Position numbers and translations under genes: made by a program. The notes under the pieces were generated by a model, which was not told the DNA's origin, made no database searches, and worked only from the letters and a program-made list of their open reading frames with translations. Positions 28,118-37,028 of a DNA stretch of 64,000 bases are shown here, one piece after another. The DNA comes from Bacteroides luti (GTDB lineage: Bacteria; Bacteroidota; Bacteroidia; Bacteroidales; Bacteroidaceae), in NCBI RefSeq assembly GCF_900128905.1, contig NZ_FQTV01000012.1, positions 62,001-126,000 on the forward strand, in the 5' to 3' direction. Position 1 is the stretch's first letter. The number at the start of each line of letters is the position of its first letter.

Positions 28118-28245
28118 GTTTATCTCCCACCTGCTACTAGTTTGTACTTAAGTGTCATTAAAACAGGTGTTTATCTTGGTGGAAGATAAAAGTAATATAC
28201 ATTTCATCTGCCACTAACTGCTGCTATCTACCACCAGATTTTTTC
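28118..28245. repeat. Intergenic word-repeat element A
   Basis: Words of the type TATCTNCCACC and CTGCTACTA occur at 28120-28140 and 28205-28240, with an inverted copy GGTGGAAGATAAA at 28178-28190. It shares words and order with the element at 63541-63675. No gene overlaps it. The flanking sequence in 27967-28915 holds two further repeat elements and no convincing ORF. Confidence 0.6.
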
Positions 28246-28354
28246 CGAATTTAGTTTTTTAAATGCTAATAAGTGACCACTATGTGCTATAATTTCTTAG
28301 CCTTAGCTAAACTGAATTAAACCAGTCTTTTACATTTATTAGATAGATTAACTG

Positions 28355-28459
28355 GGTGCTAGATTGCTAGATCACCGCTAGATCAAATTATTTTGATCTA
28401 GCACCTGTATGGGGTTTATACACAACGGTTTAAGCACCTACTGCTAGATTGCTAGATCA
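28355..28459. repeat. Intergenic word-repeat element B with hairpin
   Basis: The word GCTAGAT(C) occurs five times directly and once inverted. An 11-bp perfect hairpin is formed by GCTAGATCAAA (28377-28387) and TTTGATCTAGC (28392-28402). It is followed by a spacer containing CACAACGGTTTAAGCA and two more words. Its reverse complement aligns along its length with 54252-54354. Confidence 0.75.
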
Positions 28460-28584
28460 ATTTAGCAAAATTAAATTTTATGTAGTGATGTTGAATGCTA
28501 TAAAAAGTTACTCCAGCTCTCCGGAAAGATGCGACGAGAGCTTCTTTAAACTCCCGAATAGCTTTTTATATTTCAGGCGGGATG

Positions 28585-28672
28585 TTTCTGTACTTTTGTA
28601 CAAAACAATTATATCTTCTGTACAAAAGAATTAATTGTTTTGTACAGAAGAATGCATTCTTTTGTACAAGAA
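28585..28672. repeat. Intergenic word-repeat element C
   Basis: Six copies of a TTTTGTACAAAA / TTCTGTACAAAA word in both directions. A 12-bp perfect hairpin is formed by 28616-28627 and 28638-28649 with a 10-base loop. Confidence 0.7.
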
Positions 28673-28869
28673 TTCACAAATATCCCTAATAACTTTTGAA
28701 AAAGTAAACCGGAGTTTTGTTGTATTCCGGCGGGCTATTTTTTAAAAGCTTTCGGTGAATAGTGTGAGCTAGATTCTGGTTATGTTTCATATAATCATGC
28801 ATTGGAAATGGTATAGAATTATAGTTATAAAAAGACTTATGCAAAGAACAAACTTATCAAATAATAAAA

Positions 28870-28877
28870 TACCTTTG
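28870..28877 (+). promoter_or_regulatory. Candidate -7 element of the DJ-1/PfpI gene
   Basis: TACCTTTG is a full match to the Bacteroidales -7 consensus, 38 bases before the ATG at 28916. I see no TTTG at -33. Confidence 0.45.
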
Positions 28878-28915
28878 CACTAACAGATTCTCAATGATTA
28901 GATTAAATAGAAAAC

Positions 28916-29506
28916 ATGGCAAAAAAGGTACTTTTATTCCTGGCTCAAGGTTTTGAAGCTTATGAGGCGAGTGTATTTACTGATGTTTTTGGTTGGAGTA
29001 GAGAAGTCGGCTTTGAACCTGTGGATTTAATTACTACTGGTTTACGATCAGAAGTGAAGTGTTATTGGAACTTAGTTGTAAAACCGGAGCTTCCATTTAG
29101 CGAGATTAATATTGAAGATTATGATGCTTTAGCAATTCCGGGAGGAGCTGGGGAGGCTGGTTTCTATGAAGATGCTTATGATGAACGTTTCCTTAATTTG
29201 ATAAGAGAATTTAATAGGAGAGGAAAATTAATCGCTTCAATTTGTGTGGCAGCCCTACCAATTGCTAAATCGGGCGTACTAAATCAGCGAAATGCTACCA
29301 CATGGGATTTAAATAATGGTGTAAGACGAAAGCAATTAGCAGATTTTTGCGTAAAGGTACAAGATGAGCAGTTAGTGGTTGACAATAATATTATTACTTC
29401 AACCGGACCGGCAACAAGTCTTGATGTTGCTTTTAAGTTACTCGAAATGCTGACGAGTATAGAAAGCGTTAACGAGGTGAAAACTAATATGCGGTTTATT
29501 CAATAA
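28916..29506 (+). CDS. DJ-1/PfpI family protein
   Basis: A 196-aa cytoplasmic DJ-1/PfpI (ThiJ) superfamily protein. The reactive cysteine C110 sits in the nucleophile elbow IASICVAALP. The usual partner glutamate is E14 (GFEAYE), and the IPGGAGEAGF block is near 74-83. Family members act as glyoxalase- or deglycase-like enzymes, chaperones or proteases, and the sequence does not decide between these. Its length and all-single-domain form fit the YajL/DJ-1 side. It stands alone between a repeat-rich gap and a convergent gene. Confidence 0.88.
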   Translation: MAKKVLLFLAQGFEAYEASVFTDVFGWSREVGFEPVDLITTGLRSEVKCYWNLVVKPELPFSEINIEDYDALAIPGGAGEAGFYEDAYDERFLNLIREFNRRGKLIASICVAALPIAKSGVLNQRNATTWDLNNGVRRKQLADFCVKVQDEQLVVDNNIITSTGPATSLDVAFKLLEMLTSIESVNEVKTNMRFIQ

Positions 29507-29606
29507 TTAAGGGGAGATTAAACCTATTGGATGCTCATTTTTAGTTTTCATCCTTTTTATTTTGGTTACTAGTCCTTAACGAATGTGGATTAGAGTTTTG
29601 TTACAA

Positions 29607-30416
29607 TTACATATCTCGAGTCTCTATTTCATTCTCGATTAGTTTATATTTAAAGAACTTTTTTAAACCAGTAGAAAGAACCTCAAATTCATTCAGTTCA
29701 TATAAGCTTCCATAAAGTTTAAACGTGCAAATATCAGTTGCGCTAATAAATGGTTCGGTTTTAAGATGACTATGTGATAAACCTGTGACCTTATTCCCTT
29801 CATATTCGGTTGGAGAGAAAATTAATCTGGAATGAATTTTTCTCCATGAAGTTACGTTTCCTTCCTTATCACCAAAGAAAATATAATCATTACCAAATGG
29901 TATTAGCTTCGATTGATTAGTCCCCAAAATGAAATAAAGTTTATATCCAAGCTCGTAAGGAATTAACTCAATATTGATATTATATCCTTGCGGACAGTTA
30001 ACTTGATATTTTTCATCGCTTGTGACTTCTTTAAACATTTTCTTTTTAATTTGTTGCAAGCTCTTTTCAACTTCGGTTAAATCTCTTACAATCAGACTCT
30101 CCTTGCATGGATTGTTGAAGCTATTTTTAAATGTTACTTCATAAATACATTTTGTACCTTCTTTAGCTAACACAACAGCCGATATGGTGTCATTTCTTTG
30201 ATAAATTAAAAGTCCACCAAAATCTTTTTTGATTTCTTTCTTATCCATTGCCATATCACTTGTTATCCAGGCTGCTTTTTCATACTTGTATAAAGTGTTT
30301 GCTTCTTCTAAGATTGAATCACATTTTTGTTTTATTTCAGCTTCGGTTAATGATGTTTGAGCATTTACACCAGAGAAAATTGTAATTAAAAGAAGAGTTA
30401 TAAATGTTTTTTTCAT
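29607..30416 (-). CDS. Unrecognised secreted protein (269 aa)
   Basis: A 269-aa protein with a clear signal peptide (MKKTFITLLLITIFSGVNA, cleavage before QTSL). No family recognised. The mature part is rich in beta-type segments and charged residues with two cysteines around 120-150, and has no lipobox. Its upstream region carries a 71-bp promoter module (30549-30619) also found upstream of a broken secreted-protein gene at 32589-32782. This points to shared control. It converges with the DJ-1 gene and diverges from the pectate lyase. Confidence 0.75.
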   Translation of the reverse strand: MKKTFITLLLITIFSGVNAQTSLTEAEIKQKCDSILEEANTLYKYEKAAWITSDMAMDKKEIKKDFGGLLIYQRNDTISAVVLAKEGTKCIYEVTFKNSFNNPCKESLIVRDLTEVEKSLQQIKKKMFKEVTSDEKYQVNCPQGYNINIELIPYELGYKLYFILGTNQSKLIPFGNDYIFFGDKEGNVTSWRKIHSRLIFSPTEYEGNKVTGLSHSHLKTEPFISATDICTFKLYGSLYELNEFEVLSTGLKKFFKYKLIENEIETRDM

Positions 30417-30548
30417 AATGAATGTGTTTTTATATTTTTCTTTATAAGATTAGCATTTTGAGCTTTTTTATACTTTTTAAACTCGTTCGTTTGTAAATGT
30501 GTCTTACTTAGAACTTCTGAAAAAGTATTGTTTTTTCAATAATCTATC

Positions 30549-30619
30549 CAAAAATAGCATATTTATTTTTAATTTACAGTATAAATTATTTGGTTAATTT
30601 TTAATTTATCTGATAGATA
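30549..30619 (-). promoter_or_regulatory. Shared promoter module, copy 1
   Basis: On the minus strand TATTTTTG (30549-30556) matches TAnnTTTG. The palindrome TATCTATCAGATA (30607-30619) lies exactly 50 bases upstream of it. Sequence between is about 80% identical to 32877-32947. The rest of 30417-30766 is AT-rich leader without any gene. Confidence 0.55.
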
Positions 30620-30766
30620 CTCATTTTAAAAATTTGTATTAATAATATTTTATAATGTGAAGCTCAGCTAACTAGATATTATTTTTCTTAAATATATTGA
30701 TTACAGACAAAAAGAAAAGGCGTCTTTAGTACATGTTAAAATGAACTTTAATAATTAGTAAGTATA

Positions 30767-32479
30767 ATGAAGAAACATGTATTAAAAGTTGCGCTTGTAT
30801 TAGCATTGCTGGCAGCACAACAAGTAAGGGCGCAGTATCCTACGATTCCTGATAGTATTCAAAAAAGAGTGGATACTATGATGAAAGAAGCCGAAGAACA
30901 TTCGGAAGCTGCTTGGCAAAAAGCTTTGCCTGTTATTAACGAAGAGGCTATGCACGGAAAACCTTATGTGGACTGGGCTGCTCGTCCTACAGATCTGCCA
31001 CAGGCTAAGATTCCTGCATTCCCGGGTGCAATGGGAGGTGGTGAATTCTCTTTTGGTGGACGTGGCGGTAAAGTAATAACTGTTACTAGTCTGGCCGATA
31101 GTGGTCCGGGTACATTCCGTGAAGCTTGCGAAACTGGTGGCGCACGCATTGTGGTATTCAATGTTGCTGGTATTATTCAGCTTAAAACTCCGGTTATTAT
31201 CCGTGCTCCGTATATTACTATTGCTGGTCAGACAGCTCCGGGTGATGGAGTTTGTATTGCCGGCGAAACTGTTTGGGCAAATACTCACGATGTTGTAGTT
31301 CGTCATATGCGTTTCCGTCGTGGAGCAACAGATGTAGGTCGTCGTGACGATGGTTTTGGTGGAAACCCAATCGGAAACATTATGATTGACCACTGTTCTT
31401 GTTCATGGGGGCTTGATGAAAATATTTCATTTTACCGCCACATGTTCGATCCTAAAAATGGTCGTGAGGCAGATAAACTTCCTACCGTAAATGTAACTAT
31501 TCAGAACACAATCTCAGCTCAGGGGCTCGATACTTACAACCATGCCTTTGGTAGTACGATTGGTGGTGAAAACTGTTCTTTCATGAGAAACTTGTGGGCA
31601 AACAATACAGGCCGTAACCCGTCAATTGGTTGGAATGGTATATTCAACTTTGCAAATAATATTATTTATAACTGGGTGCACCGTACTGTTGACGGAGGAG
31701 ATTATACTGCGCTTTATAATATCATTAATAACTATTATAAACCAGGACCAGCCACTCCCAAAGATGCCCTTGTTGGCCATCGTATCATCGAGCCACAGTC
31801 GTCCGGACGCAGTAAGCTTGAGCATGCCAGATTTGGAAGACTTTATGTAGTTGGTAATATCATGGAAGGATATGATCAGATTACCAAAGATAACTGGAAT
31901 GGGGGAGTACAATTAAGAGACTTGAAAGGCGTTGAAATAAGCAAGGAAGATGCGGAAAAGAAATATTTCCCACAAATGAGGGTTGATGAACCTTTCACTA
32001 TGCCTCAATTCCCTATCATGTCAGCAAAGGAGGCTTACGATTATGTTCTTGATAATGCCGGAGCTAATTTCCCAAAAAGAGATATAGTTGACGAACATAT
32101 CATTAACCAGGTACGTACAGGTGAAGTTTACTATGATAAGAAAGCAGATTCTAAAACATATTATCAGTTTAAATATCGCCGACAAAAACCGGATTCCTAC
32201 AAGCAAGGTATTATTACCGATATAAGTCAGGTAGGCGGTTATCCTCAATACAAAGGTAAACCTTACAAAGACAGTGATGGTGATGGTATGCCTGATGCAT
32301 GGGAAATTAAGTACGGACTGAATCCTCACGATGCTTCCGATGCAAACGGCGACTTGAGTGGCGATGGTTATACTAACATTGAAAAGTATATCAACGGTAT
32401 TGACCCAATTAAGAAAGTTGACTGGAAAGATCCTAAAAACAACTACGATACTTTGGTTGGCAAGAAGAGTCTTTTATAG
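30767..32479 (+). CDS. Secreted pectate lyase, polysaccharide lyase family 1
   Basis: A 570-aa secreted PL1-type pectate lyase that would cleave homogalacturonan by beta-elimination with calcium. It has a signal peptide (cleavage near residue 22, VRAQ). A parallel beta-helix domain spans about 80-420, with AFPGAMGGGEFSFGGRGGKV, VTSLADSGPGTFREA, TIAGQTAPGDGV, VVRHMRFRRG and the strand run MIDHCSCSWGLDEN typical of these lyases. Near 500-548 a calcium-binding run DSDGDGMPDAWE and DANGDLSGDGYTN resembles thrombospondin type 3 repeats. It is divergent from the minus-strand hypothetical gene and precedes a pectin-type SusC/SusD locus, which supports the substrate. Confidence 0.92.
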   Translation: MKKHVLKVALVLALLAAQQVRAQYPTIPDSIQKRVDTMMKEAEEHSEAAWQKALPVINEEAMHGKPYVDWAARPTDLPQAKIPAFPGAMGGGEFSFGGRGGKVITVTSLADSGPGTFREACETGGARIVVFNVAGIIQLKTPVIIRAPYITIAGQTAPGDGVCIAGETVWANTHDVVVRHMRFRRGATDVGRRDDGFGGNPIGNIMIDHCSCSWGLDENISFYRHMFDPKNGREADKLPTVNVTIQNTISAQGLDTYNHAFGSTIGGENCSFMRNLWANNTGRNPSIGWNGIFNFANNIIYNWVHRTVDGGDYTALYNIINNYYKPGPATPKDALVGHRIIEPQSSGRSKLEHARFGRLYVVGNIMEGYDQITKDNWNGGVQLRDLKGVEISKEDAEKKYFPQMRVDEPFTMPQFPIMSAKEAYDYVLDNAGANFPKRDIVDEHIINQVRTGEVYYDKKADSKTYYQFKYRRQKPDSYKQGIITDISQVGGYPQYKGKPYKDSDGDGMPDAWEIKYGLNPHDASDANGDLSGDGYTNIEKYINGIDPIKKVDWKDPKNNYDTLVGKKSLL

Positions 32480-32518
32480 AAAAAACTCGGGCTTGTTGAC
32501 AAGCTTTTGAGTATAAGT

Positions 32519-32556
32519 AAAAATGAGCGCCTAATTTCGGTTAGACGCTCATTTTT
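32519..32556. terminator. Terminator after pectate lyase gene
   Basis: AAAAATGAGCG (32519-32529) pairs perfectly with CGCTCATTTTT (32546-32556). Further pairing (CTAA with TTAG) continues inside the loop. A-run and T-run at the two ends make it work in both directions. Confidence 0.85.
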
Positions 32557-32588
32557 GTTTTCATTTACTCAATGTTATGGTTAACTCT

Positions 32589-32782
32589 TTAGTTAGTAGC
32601 AAATTTAAATGATTTTGACCATTCAAAAAATCTTTCAACTTCTTCTTTGTTTGATTCTAACCACTTAGAAACATCTGGGTCTGTTGAAGATGCAAAAGCT
32701 ACATACGAAAAAGCCTCTTATTTTGTCCGAATGATATGTTGTACATTATAGCAAACATCAAAATTAAGATTGTTTTCTTCAT
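32589..32782 (-). pseudogene. Frameshifted gene for a small secreted protein
   Basis: From the ATG at 32782 the minus strand reads a signal peptide (MKKTILILMFAIMYNISFGQ) and then hits a stop after 27 codons. One frame over, the reading continues AFSYVAFASSTDPDVSKWLE to a natural stop at 32589. Adding one A in AATAAGAGGCT restores a single 64-aa ORF. I infer a one-base deletion. I do not recognise the family. Its upstream region is the second copy of the module seen before the 269-aa gene. Confidence 0.65.
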
Positions 32783-32876
32783 AATACTCTTTTTTCGTTA
32801 TAGTGAATTAAACTGTGTTTTTGTTTTAATTCAGCTCCGAAATTCACTAAGTAATTATTTTGTTAGATAATATATT

Positions 32877-32947
32877 CAAAAATAGTAGTATTTTTAAAAT
32901 TTATAGTATAAGTTTTTTTGTTGATTTTTTAATTTATCTAATAGATA
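32877..32947 (-). promoter_or_regulatory. Shared promoter module, copy 2
   Basis: Minus-strand TATTTTTG (32877-32884) with the palindrome TATCTATTAGATA (32935-32947) 50 bases upstream is the same architecture as at 30549-30619. The rest of 32948-33225 is AT-rich and shows no gene. Confidence 0.55.
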
Positions 32948-33225
32948 CTTACTTTTTGCTGTGATATGTATATAAATTGGGATTGATTTAATGATTCAAT
33001 ATCTTATAAAATACTAATATAAAGTAAATGTATTCCTGAGTACATTAAATAGTGATAGAATAATGTTTTAACATGTAAATTGCTATTCTTACTAACATAT
33101 CACTGCGTTTTTTCAAATCAGATAAATGTGCAATTGTTTAAAGAATGCAATAAAATATGGTAAAATATAGCAAAATAAAAGAATATATACGAGAATGTTC
33201 TTTTTTATTGTTATTACAAAGAAAT

Positions 33226-33256
33226 AGATCGCTGCAAGAAAAACTTGCAACGATCT
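33226..33256 (-). terminator. Probable terminator of the susC-susD-DUF5123 operon
   Basis: Arms 33226-33238 and 33244-33256 pair over 13 positions with one mismatch around an AAAAA loop. It lies 56 bases past the stop at 33313, and T-rich sequence follows on the minus strand. Confidence 0.65.
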
Positions 33257-33312
33257 GTTTTTAATAATGTTTTTGTCACAGAAATCTACAACGTTTATTT
33301 ATAACTAGTCCA

Positions 33313-34932
33313 TCAATTCCACCATCTTGGATCGCCAACTTTGCCTGCTCCTGCAAACTTTACACCTTCTTTTATGTGGAAATCACCATTTCGTGGATCT
33401 ACAAACAAATCTTCGGATTTCAAACTTAATGTTTCTGCATTAGTAAACTTACGAGTGTCTACAACAAAGTCCGAAGTGAGATAACATGATGTGAAGCTCA
33501 GGTAGCTTGAATAATCCCCATTACCGGAATTAACTTTTACTCCATTGTTATTTCCTGTAAAAATTGAATTAGTAACAGTGATTGTAGTCGGTTTAGCATC
33601 GAAGCGGAATATTTTGCCAATTCCAATATTGAAGTTACAGAAAATACACTTATTCATTGTAATGTCTGAAACACTACTCTTCATTTGCATTAATTGATCG
33701 CCCATATCCATCATCGTGGTGTTTGTAATTGCAATCGATTTAAGTTTTACGGTAGATTTTGATAGGTTAAGTAAACCATAGCCGCCAGCTCCTACATTTT
33801 TAATAATACAATTACTGATTTTAATAGATTCTATATCTAGGTTATCACGATTAAGATAAACGAGACTTCTGCTAATATTTCTGATTGTACATCCATCAAA
33901 ACTTATAGATTTAAAACAGTTGTCATCAGCTATGCTGAATACGAAATTAGAGCTGTTTGAACGTGCATCCAGATCGATGTACTGGAATGAAATGTTTGAT
34001 AAAGGACTGGATAAATTTACATGGTGAAGATATAAATTTGGTAATGTTTCGTCCATTTTTACATCTCCTACAAAATATATATTGCTAATGCCTACAGGAA
34101 CAGTTATTGTTTCAATTTCATAAGTCTGTCCGCCCTTAAATACAAACGAGATATTTGTAACTCCTTGTGCGGCCTGCTGAGCTAACAGATCATTAATATT
34201 ATCACCGGGCTGAACCTGAATGGTAACCCCGCTCTTCATACCTAATGTTTTAAAATTAACAGTACCTCTTTTTGCATTTCCTTTGAGAATTGTGGCCAGA
34301 TAGTTTGTTCCCGGATTTAGTCCATCTATAACTGCACGTCCGGCTTTTTTTTCTGCATCAGTCAATACTTTTGAATTGAGCCATATAGTATCTGATGGTT
34401 CACTTATTTCTCCATATTTAATATTTGTAACTTCGGATTCTGGTACCCAGGAAAGGGTAGCACTGTTTACTCCCGGAGCATTATTTGTGAATATTTGTTC
34501 GTCGGGGGTATCAAAACAAATCCCTACATAGCCTGATTCCATTCCGCTTTTTTCATCAATTGCTTTTATGCGGACAGAATAACGGGTTGTTCCATTTAAA
34601 TTTTTAAATAAAGTGTGAAACTCTGTTTTTGTAATAGAGCTAGCTTCTACATAAGGTGTCAATGTATCAGCTACAATCGTATCAACGCGAGTGATGTTGT
34701 TAAATAACAAACTATCTCCTTCGCTGAATTCAAAAACATATTTAGTGGCTTTGGTTACACCAGTGTAACTTAATTCAGCGTATGTAGAGCCAAAATCGTT
34801 TACTTTGAAAGTAACAGGACGAAAAAGTCTGTTATAGCTTTCATCATATTCCCAGTCGTTTGCATTCTCCTTACATGAAAATGTAACAAACGAAAGAAGG
34901 CTTAGTAGTATATATAGATATTTTATTTTCAT
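33313..34932 (-). CDS. Surface lipoprotein, DUF5123/DUF4957-like with fibronectin type III modules
   Basis: A 539-aa outer-surface lipoprotein with a lipobox (FVTFSC, Cys near 20). After it come two fibronectin type III-like beta modules (about 45-230; LSYTGVTKATKYVFEFS, then ATLSWVPESEVTNIKYGE and GLNPGTNYLATIL). A right-handed beta-helix of DUF4957/DUF5123 type follows from about 250 to the C-terminus (ISFQYIDLDARSNSS, ISNCIIKNVG). Proteins of this kind follow susC/susD in homogalacturonan loci of Bacteroides and are thought to bind pectin at the cell surface. It starts 21 bases after the susD stop, so it is the last gene of that operon. Binding to pectin is inferred from context. Confidence 0.82.
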   Translation of the reverse strand: MKIKYLYILLSLLSFVTFSCKENANDWEYDESYNRLFRPVTFKVNDFGSTYAELSYTGVTKATKYVFEFSEGDSLLFNNITRVDTIVADTLTPYVEASSITKTEFHTLFKNLNGTTRYSVRIKAIDEKSGMESGYVGICFDTPDEQIFTNNAPGVNSATLSWVPESEVTNIKYGEISEPSDTIWLNSKVLTDAEKKAGRAVIDGLNPGTNYLATILKGNAKRGTVNFKTLGMKSGVTIQVQPGDNINDLLAQQAAQGVTNISFVFKGGQTYEIETITVPVGISNIYFVGDVKMDETLPNLYLHHVNLSSPLSNISFQYIDLDARSNSSNFVFSIADDNCFKSISFDGCTIRNISRSLVYLNRDNLDIESIKISNCIIKNVGAGGYGLLNLSKSTVKLKSIAITNTTMMDMGDQLMQMKSSVSDITMNKCIFCNFNIGIGKIFRFDAKPTTITVTNSIFTGNNNGVKVNSGNGDYSSYLSFTSCYLTSDFVVDTRKFTNAETLSLKSEDLFVDPRNGDFHIKEGVKFAGAGKVGDPRWWN

Positions 34933-34953
34933 AATCTTTGAATGTTTTTTAGG

Positions 34954-37017
34954 TTATTTATAGTCATACCCATAAGAATTTGTTAAATAACCATTTGATT
35001 TGTAGATATCATCGTAATAGATGGAGTGCAAATGACGATAATTGCAAGTCCCATTACCGGTTTGCATTTGAAGAAATGCTTCTTTGATCTTATCTCCATA
35101 TTTTAATTTAGAAAAAAGATTAGAATAATCATAAGATGCTCTCAAACCTGAAGCACAAAGCAATATCTTTACTGAATTGCTTACCAGCGTAGTTTCTTTA
35201 CCTTCTGCCAGATTCCAGAAGGTTGTAGGGAACCATTTAGTTTCTGTGTAGGTTGTTGCATCTGGATTGAACGGCAGATCTTTGTAGAAATTAGCACTAC
35301 TAAAGTCTATAAATTCTTTATTACTGTCGTATTTATAGTAAACTGATTTAGGGAAATCTGAAGGTTGATATGTCTTATCGAATATTTTAACCGTTTGTGT
35401 TCCATCCATCATGAAGAGCATAGCTTCTTTCATTTCTTCGATCTTGGAATCCAACAGTCCCCAACGAACTAAATCTAATTTACGGACACCTTCGCCACCA
35501 AATTCCCAGGCGCGTTCGTTTACAATAGCATTGAAAAAGTTGGAATCATATTGTTTAACTTTAGGAGACCCACTGCCAAAGGCCCTTTCACGTACTTTTT
35601 CCAAAGCCTGACGGGCACTCATTTTTGCAATTTCACTCATTGAATCTTCTCCTTTTCCTAATCCATAACGAGCTTCAGCAAACATTAAGTATATATCAGA
35701 ATAGCGCATTAAAATCCAGTTTATACCGGTAGCAACACGAGATGTTGCTGTTAAAGCAATTGATTTATATGCATCGGAGGTCCAGAAGAAACTCCATTTC
35801 CCAAGTCTTACAGACATAATGTCATTGTTCATAGACTCTTTATTCACCCCGCTGACTTTTTTATAAGTAGGCCAATAACAGTCGTAATCACGGCGGTTAT
35901 CATCTGAGTCAAATGAGTAAAAATAATATGCATTAGTACTTACATACGTACCACCAAATCCGCGGGAACCATAACCTATACCTCCATCCATGGCACGTCC
36001 CATCAATGTACCTATATCACCACTGTAGCCAACTCCATTTGCAACTTCAAATAGATTTTCATTGTATTTGTTATAATCCAAATGGCATACGCTCTTCCAT
36101 ATATCTCCATAATCGGGGTCTAAATGATGTGGATTCTGAGGGTCGTTAATTATTTCAGCACATTGTTGTTCTGCTATTTCATAATACTTTTTCCAGTCTT
36201 TTGGACGTCCAACATAATATCCGTTCATTTCTTCCATTCCTGGATTGCCTTCGGTATTTGGATAGTGTTCAACGTTTGCATCCGAGAATTGATTTCCGTC
36301 ACGGACAGACCAACCACCTGCAAAAAGAGCAATACGTGCTAATAGACCTTTTGCAAAACCTTTGGTTATACGTTCACAATTATAATCAGAGACTTCACCT
36401 TCCCATGGTAAATAGTTTACAGCCTCTTGCATATCACGAACTATAGAAGCATAAATACTATCTCTGTCGATCTTACCCATATATACGTTAGAAAGATCAG
36501 ACTTGGATGTTCCAGATTTGTAAGGCACATCTCCCCATCGACGTACTAATTCAAAATATGATAATGAACGTAAAACCAGTGCTTCACCTAAATAGCGTTT
36601 CATTATAACCGAATCTGTTTTTATCATTTCGGAATTGCGGATACCATCTACCGCAGTACTGGCTAATTCTGCCATTTTAAAAACATACCCCCATTGAACT
36701 GTTTTGTTATACCAGTCGCAACAGTAATTTGCTGCACCTGTATCGCTGGTTTTATCATTGCCAGGGTTGGCGCTATAACCGCTGGCTAACTCAATATCGG
36801 ATACTCCTTGCCAGTTTACGGACATTTTCTGACCATATACATACGTGCCTGCTAGTTGTGAATATACTCCCATTATAGCAGCTTTGACCATACCTTCGTT
36901 TTCGAATACATTCTCATTACTCTGGATTGAGGGAGATTCAGTATCTAGGAAATCGTTACAGGAACTAAACAAGAATGTTCCTGCTAATAATAAATATATT
37001 AATATATTCTTTTTCAT
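34954..37017 (-). CDS. SusD-like outer-membrane glycan-binding lipoprotein (pectin locus)
   Basis: A 687-aa RagB/SusD family lipoprotein. The signal peptide ends in the lipobox LFSSC with lipid-bearing cysteine near 20, then NDFLDTESPS as in most SusD N-termini. The TPR-like helical scaffold includes MVKAAIMGVYSQLAGTYV, YLGEALVLRSLSYFELVRRW (the typical R..Y..LVRRWG element) and the C-terminal IVNERAWEFGGEGVRKLDLV. It is longer than the usual 500-600 aa. It lids the SusC transporter encoded 11 bases upstream and helps capture oligosaccharides. The substrate is inferred as pectin from the neighbouring PL1 and DUF5123-like genes. Confidence 0.93.
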   Translation of the reverse strand: MKKNILIYLLLAGTFLFSSCNDFLDTESPSIQSNENVFENEGMVKAAIMGVYSQLAGTYVYGQKMSVNWQGVSDIELASGYSANPGNDKTSDTGAANYCCDWYNKTVQWGYVFKMAELASTAVDGIRNSEMIKTDSVIMKRYLGEALVLRSLSYFELVRRWGDVPYKSGTSKSDLSNVYMGKIDRDSIYASIVRDMQEAVNYLPWEGEVSDYNCERITKGFAKGLLARIALFAGGWSVRDGNQFSDANVEHYPNTEGNPGMEEMNGYYVGRPKDWKKYYEIAEQQCAEIINDPQNPHHLDPDYGDIWKSVCHLDYNKYNENLFEVANGVGYSGDIGTLMGRAMDGGIGYGSRGFGGTYVSTNAYYFYSFDSDDNRRDYDCYWPTYKKVSGVNKESMNNDIMSVRLGKWSFFWTSDAYKSIALTATSRVATGINWILMRYSDIYLMFAEARYGLGKGEDSMSEIAKMSARQALEKVRERAFGSGSPKVKQYDSNFFNAIVNERAWEFGGEGVRKLDLVRWGLLDSKIEEMKEAMLFMMDGTQTVKIFDKTYQPSDFPKSVYYKYDSNKEFIDFSSANFYKDLPFNPDATTYTETKWFPTTFWNLAEGKETTLVSNSVKILLCASGLRASYDYSNLFSKLKYGDKIKEAFLQMQTGNGTCNYRHLHSIYYDDIYKSNGYLTNSYGYDYK

Positions 37018-37028
37018 TACTTAAGATT

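Noticed and set aside
28449..28634. 61-codon plus-strand ORF
   Set aside because: It runs through repeat elements B and C, has no family signal, and its codons are explained by the repeats.
28118..28672. CRISPR array after putA
   Set aside because: The repeats are short, inverted and irregularly spaced, have no constant spacer length, and no cas gene is near.
30800..31393. 197-codon minus-strand ORF opposite the pectate lyase gene
   Set aside because: A serine/threonine/asparagine-rich shadow of the lyase gene without start context or family.
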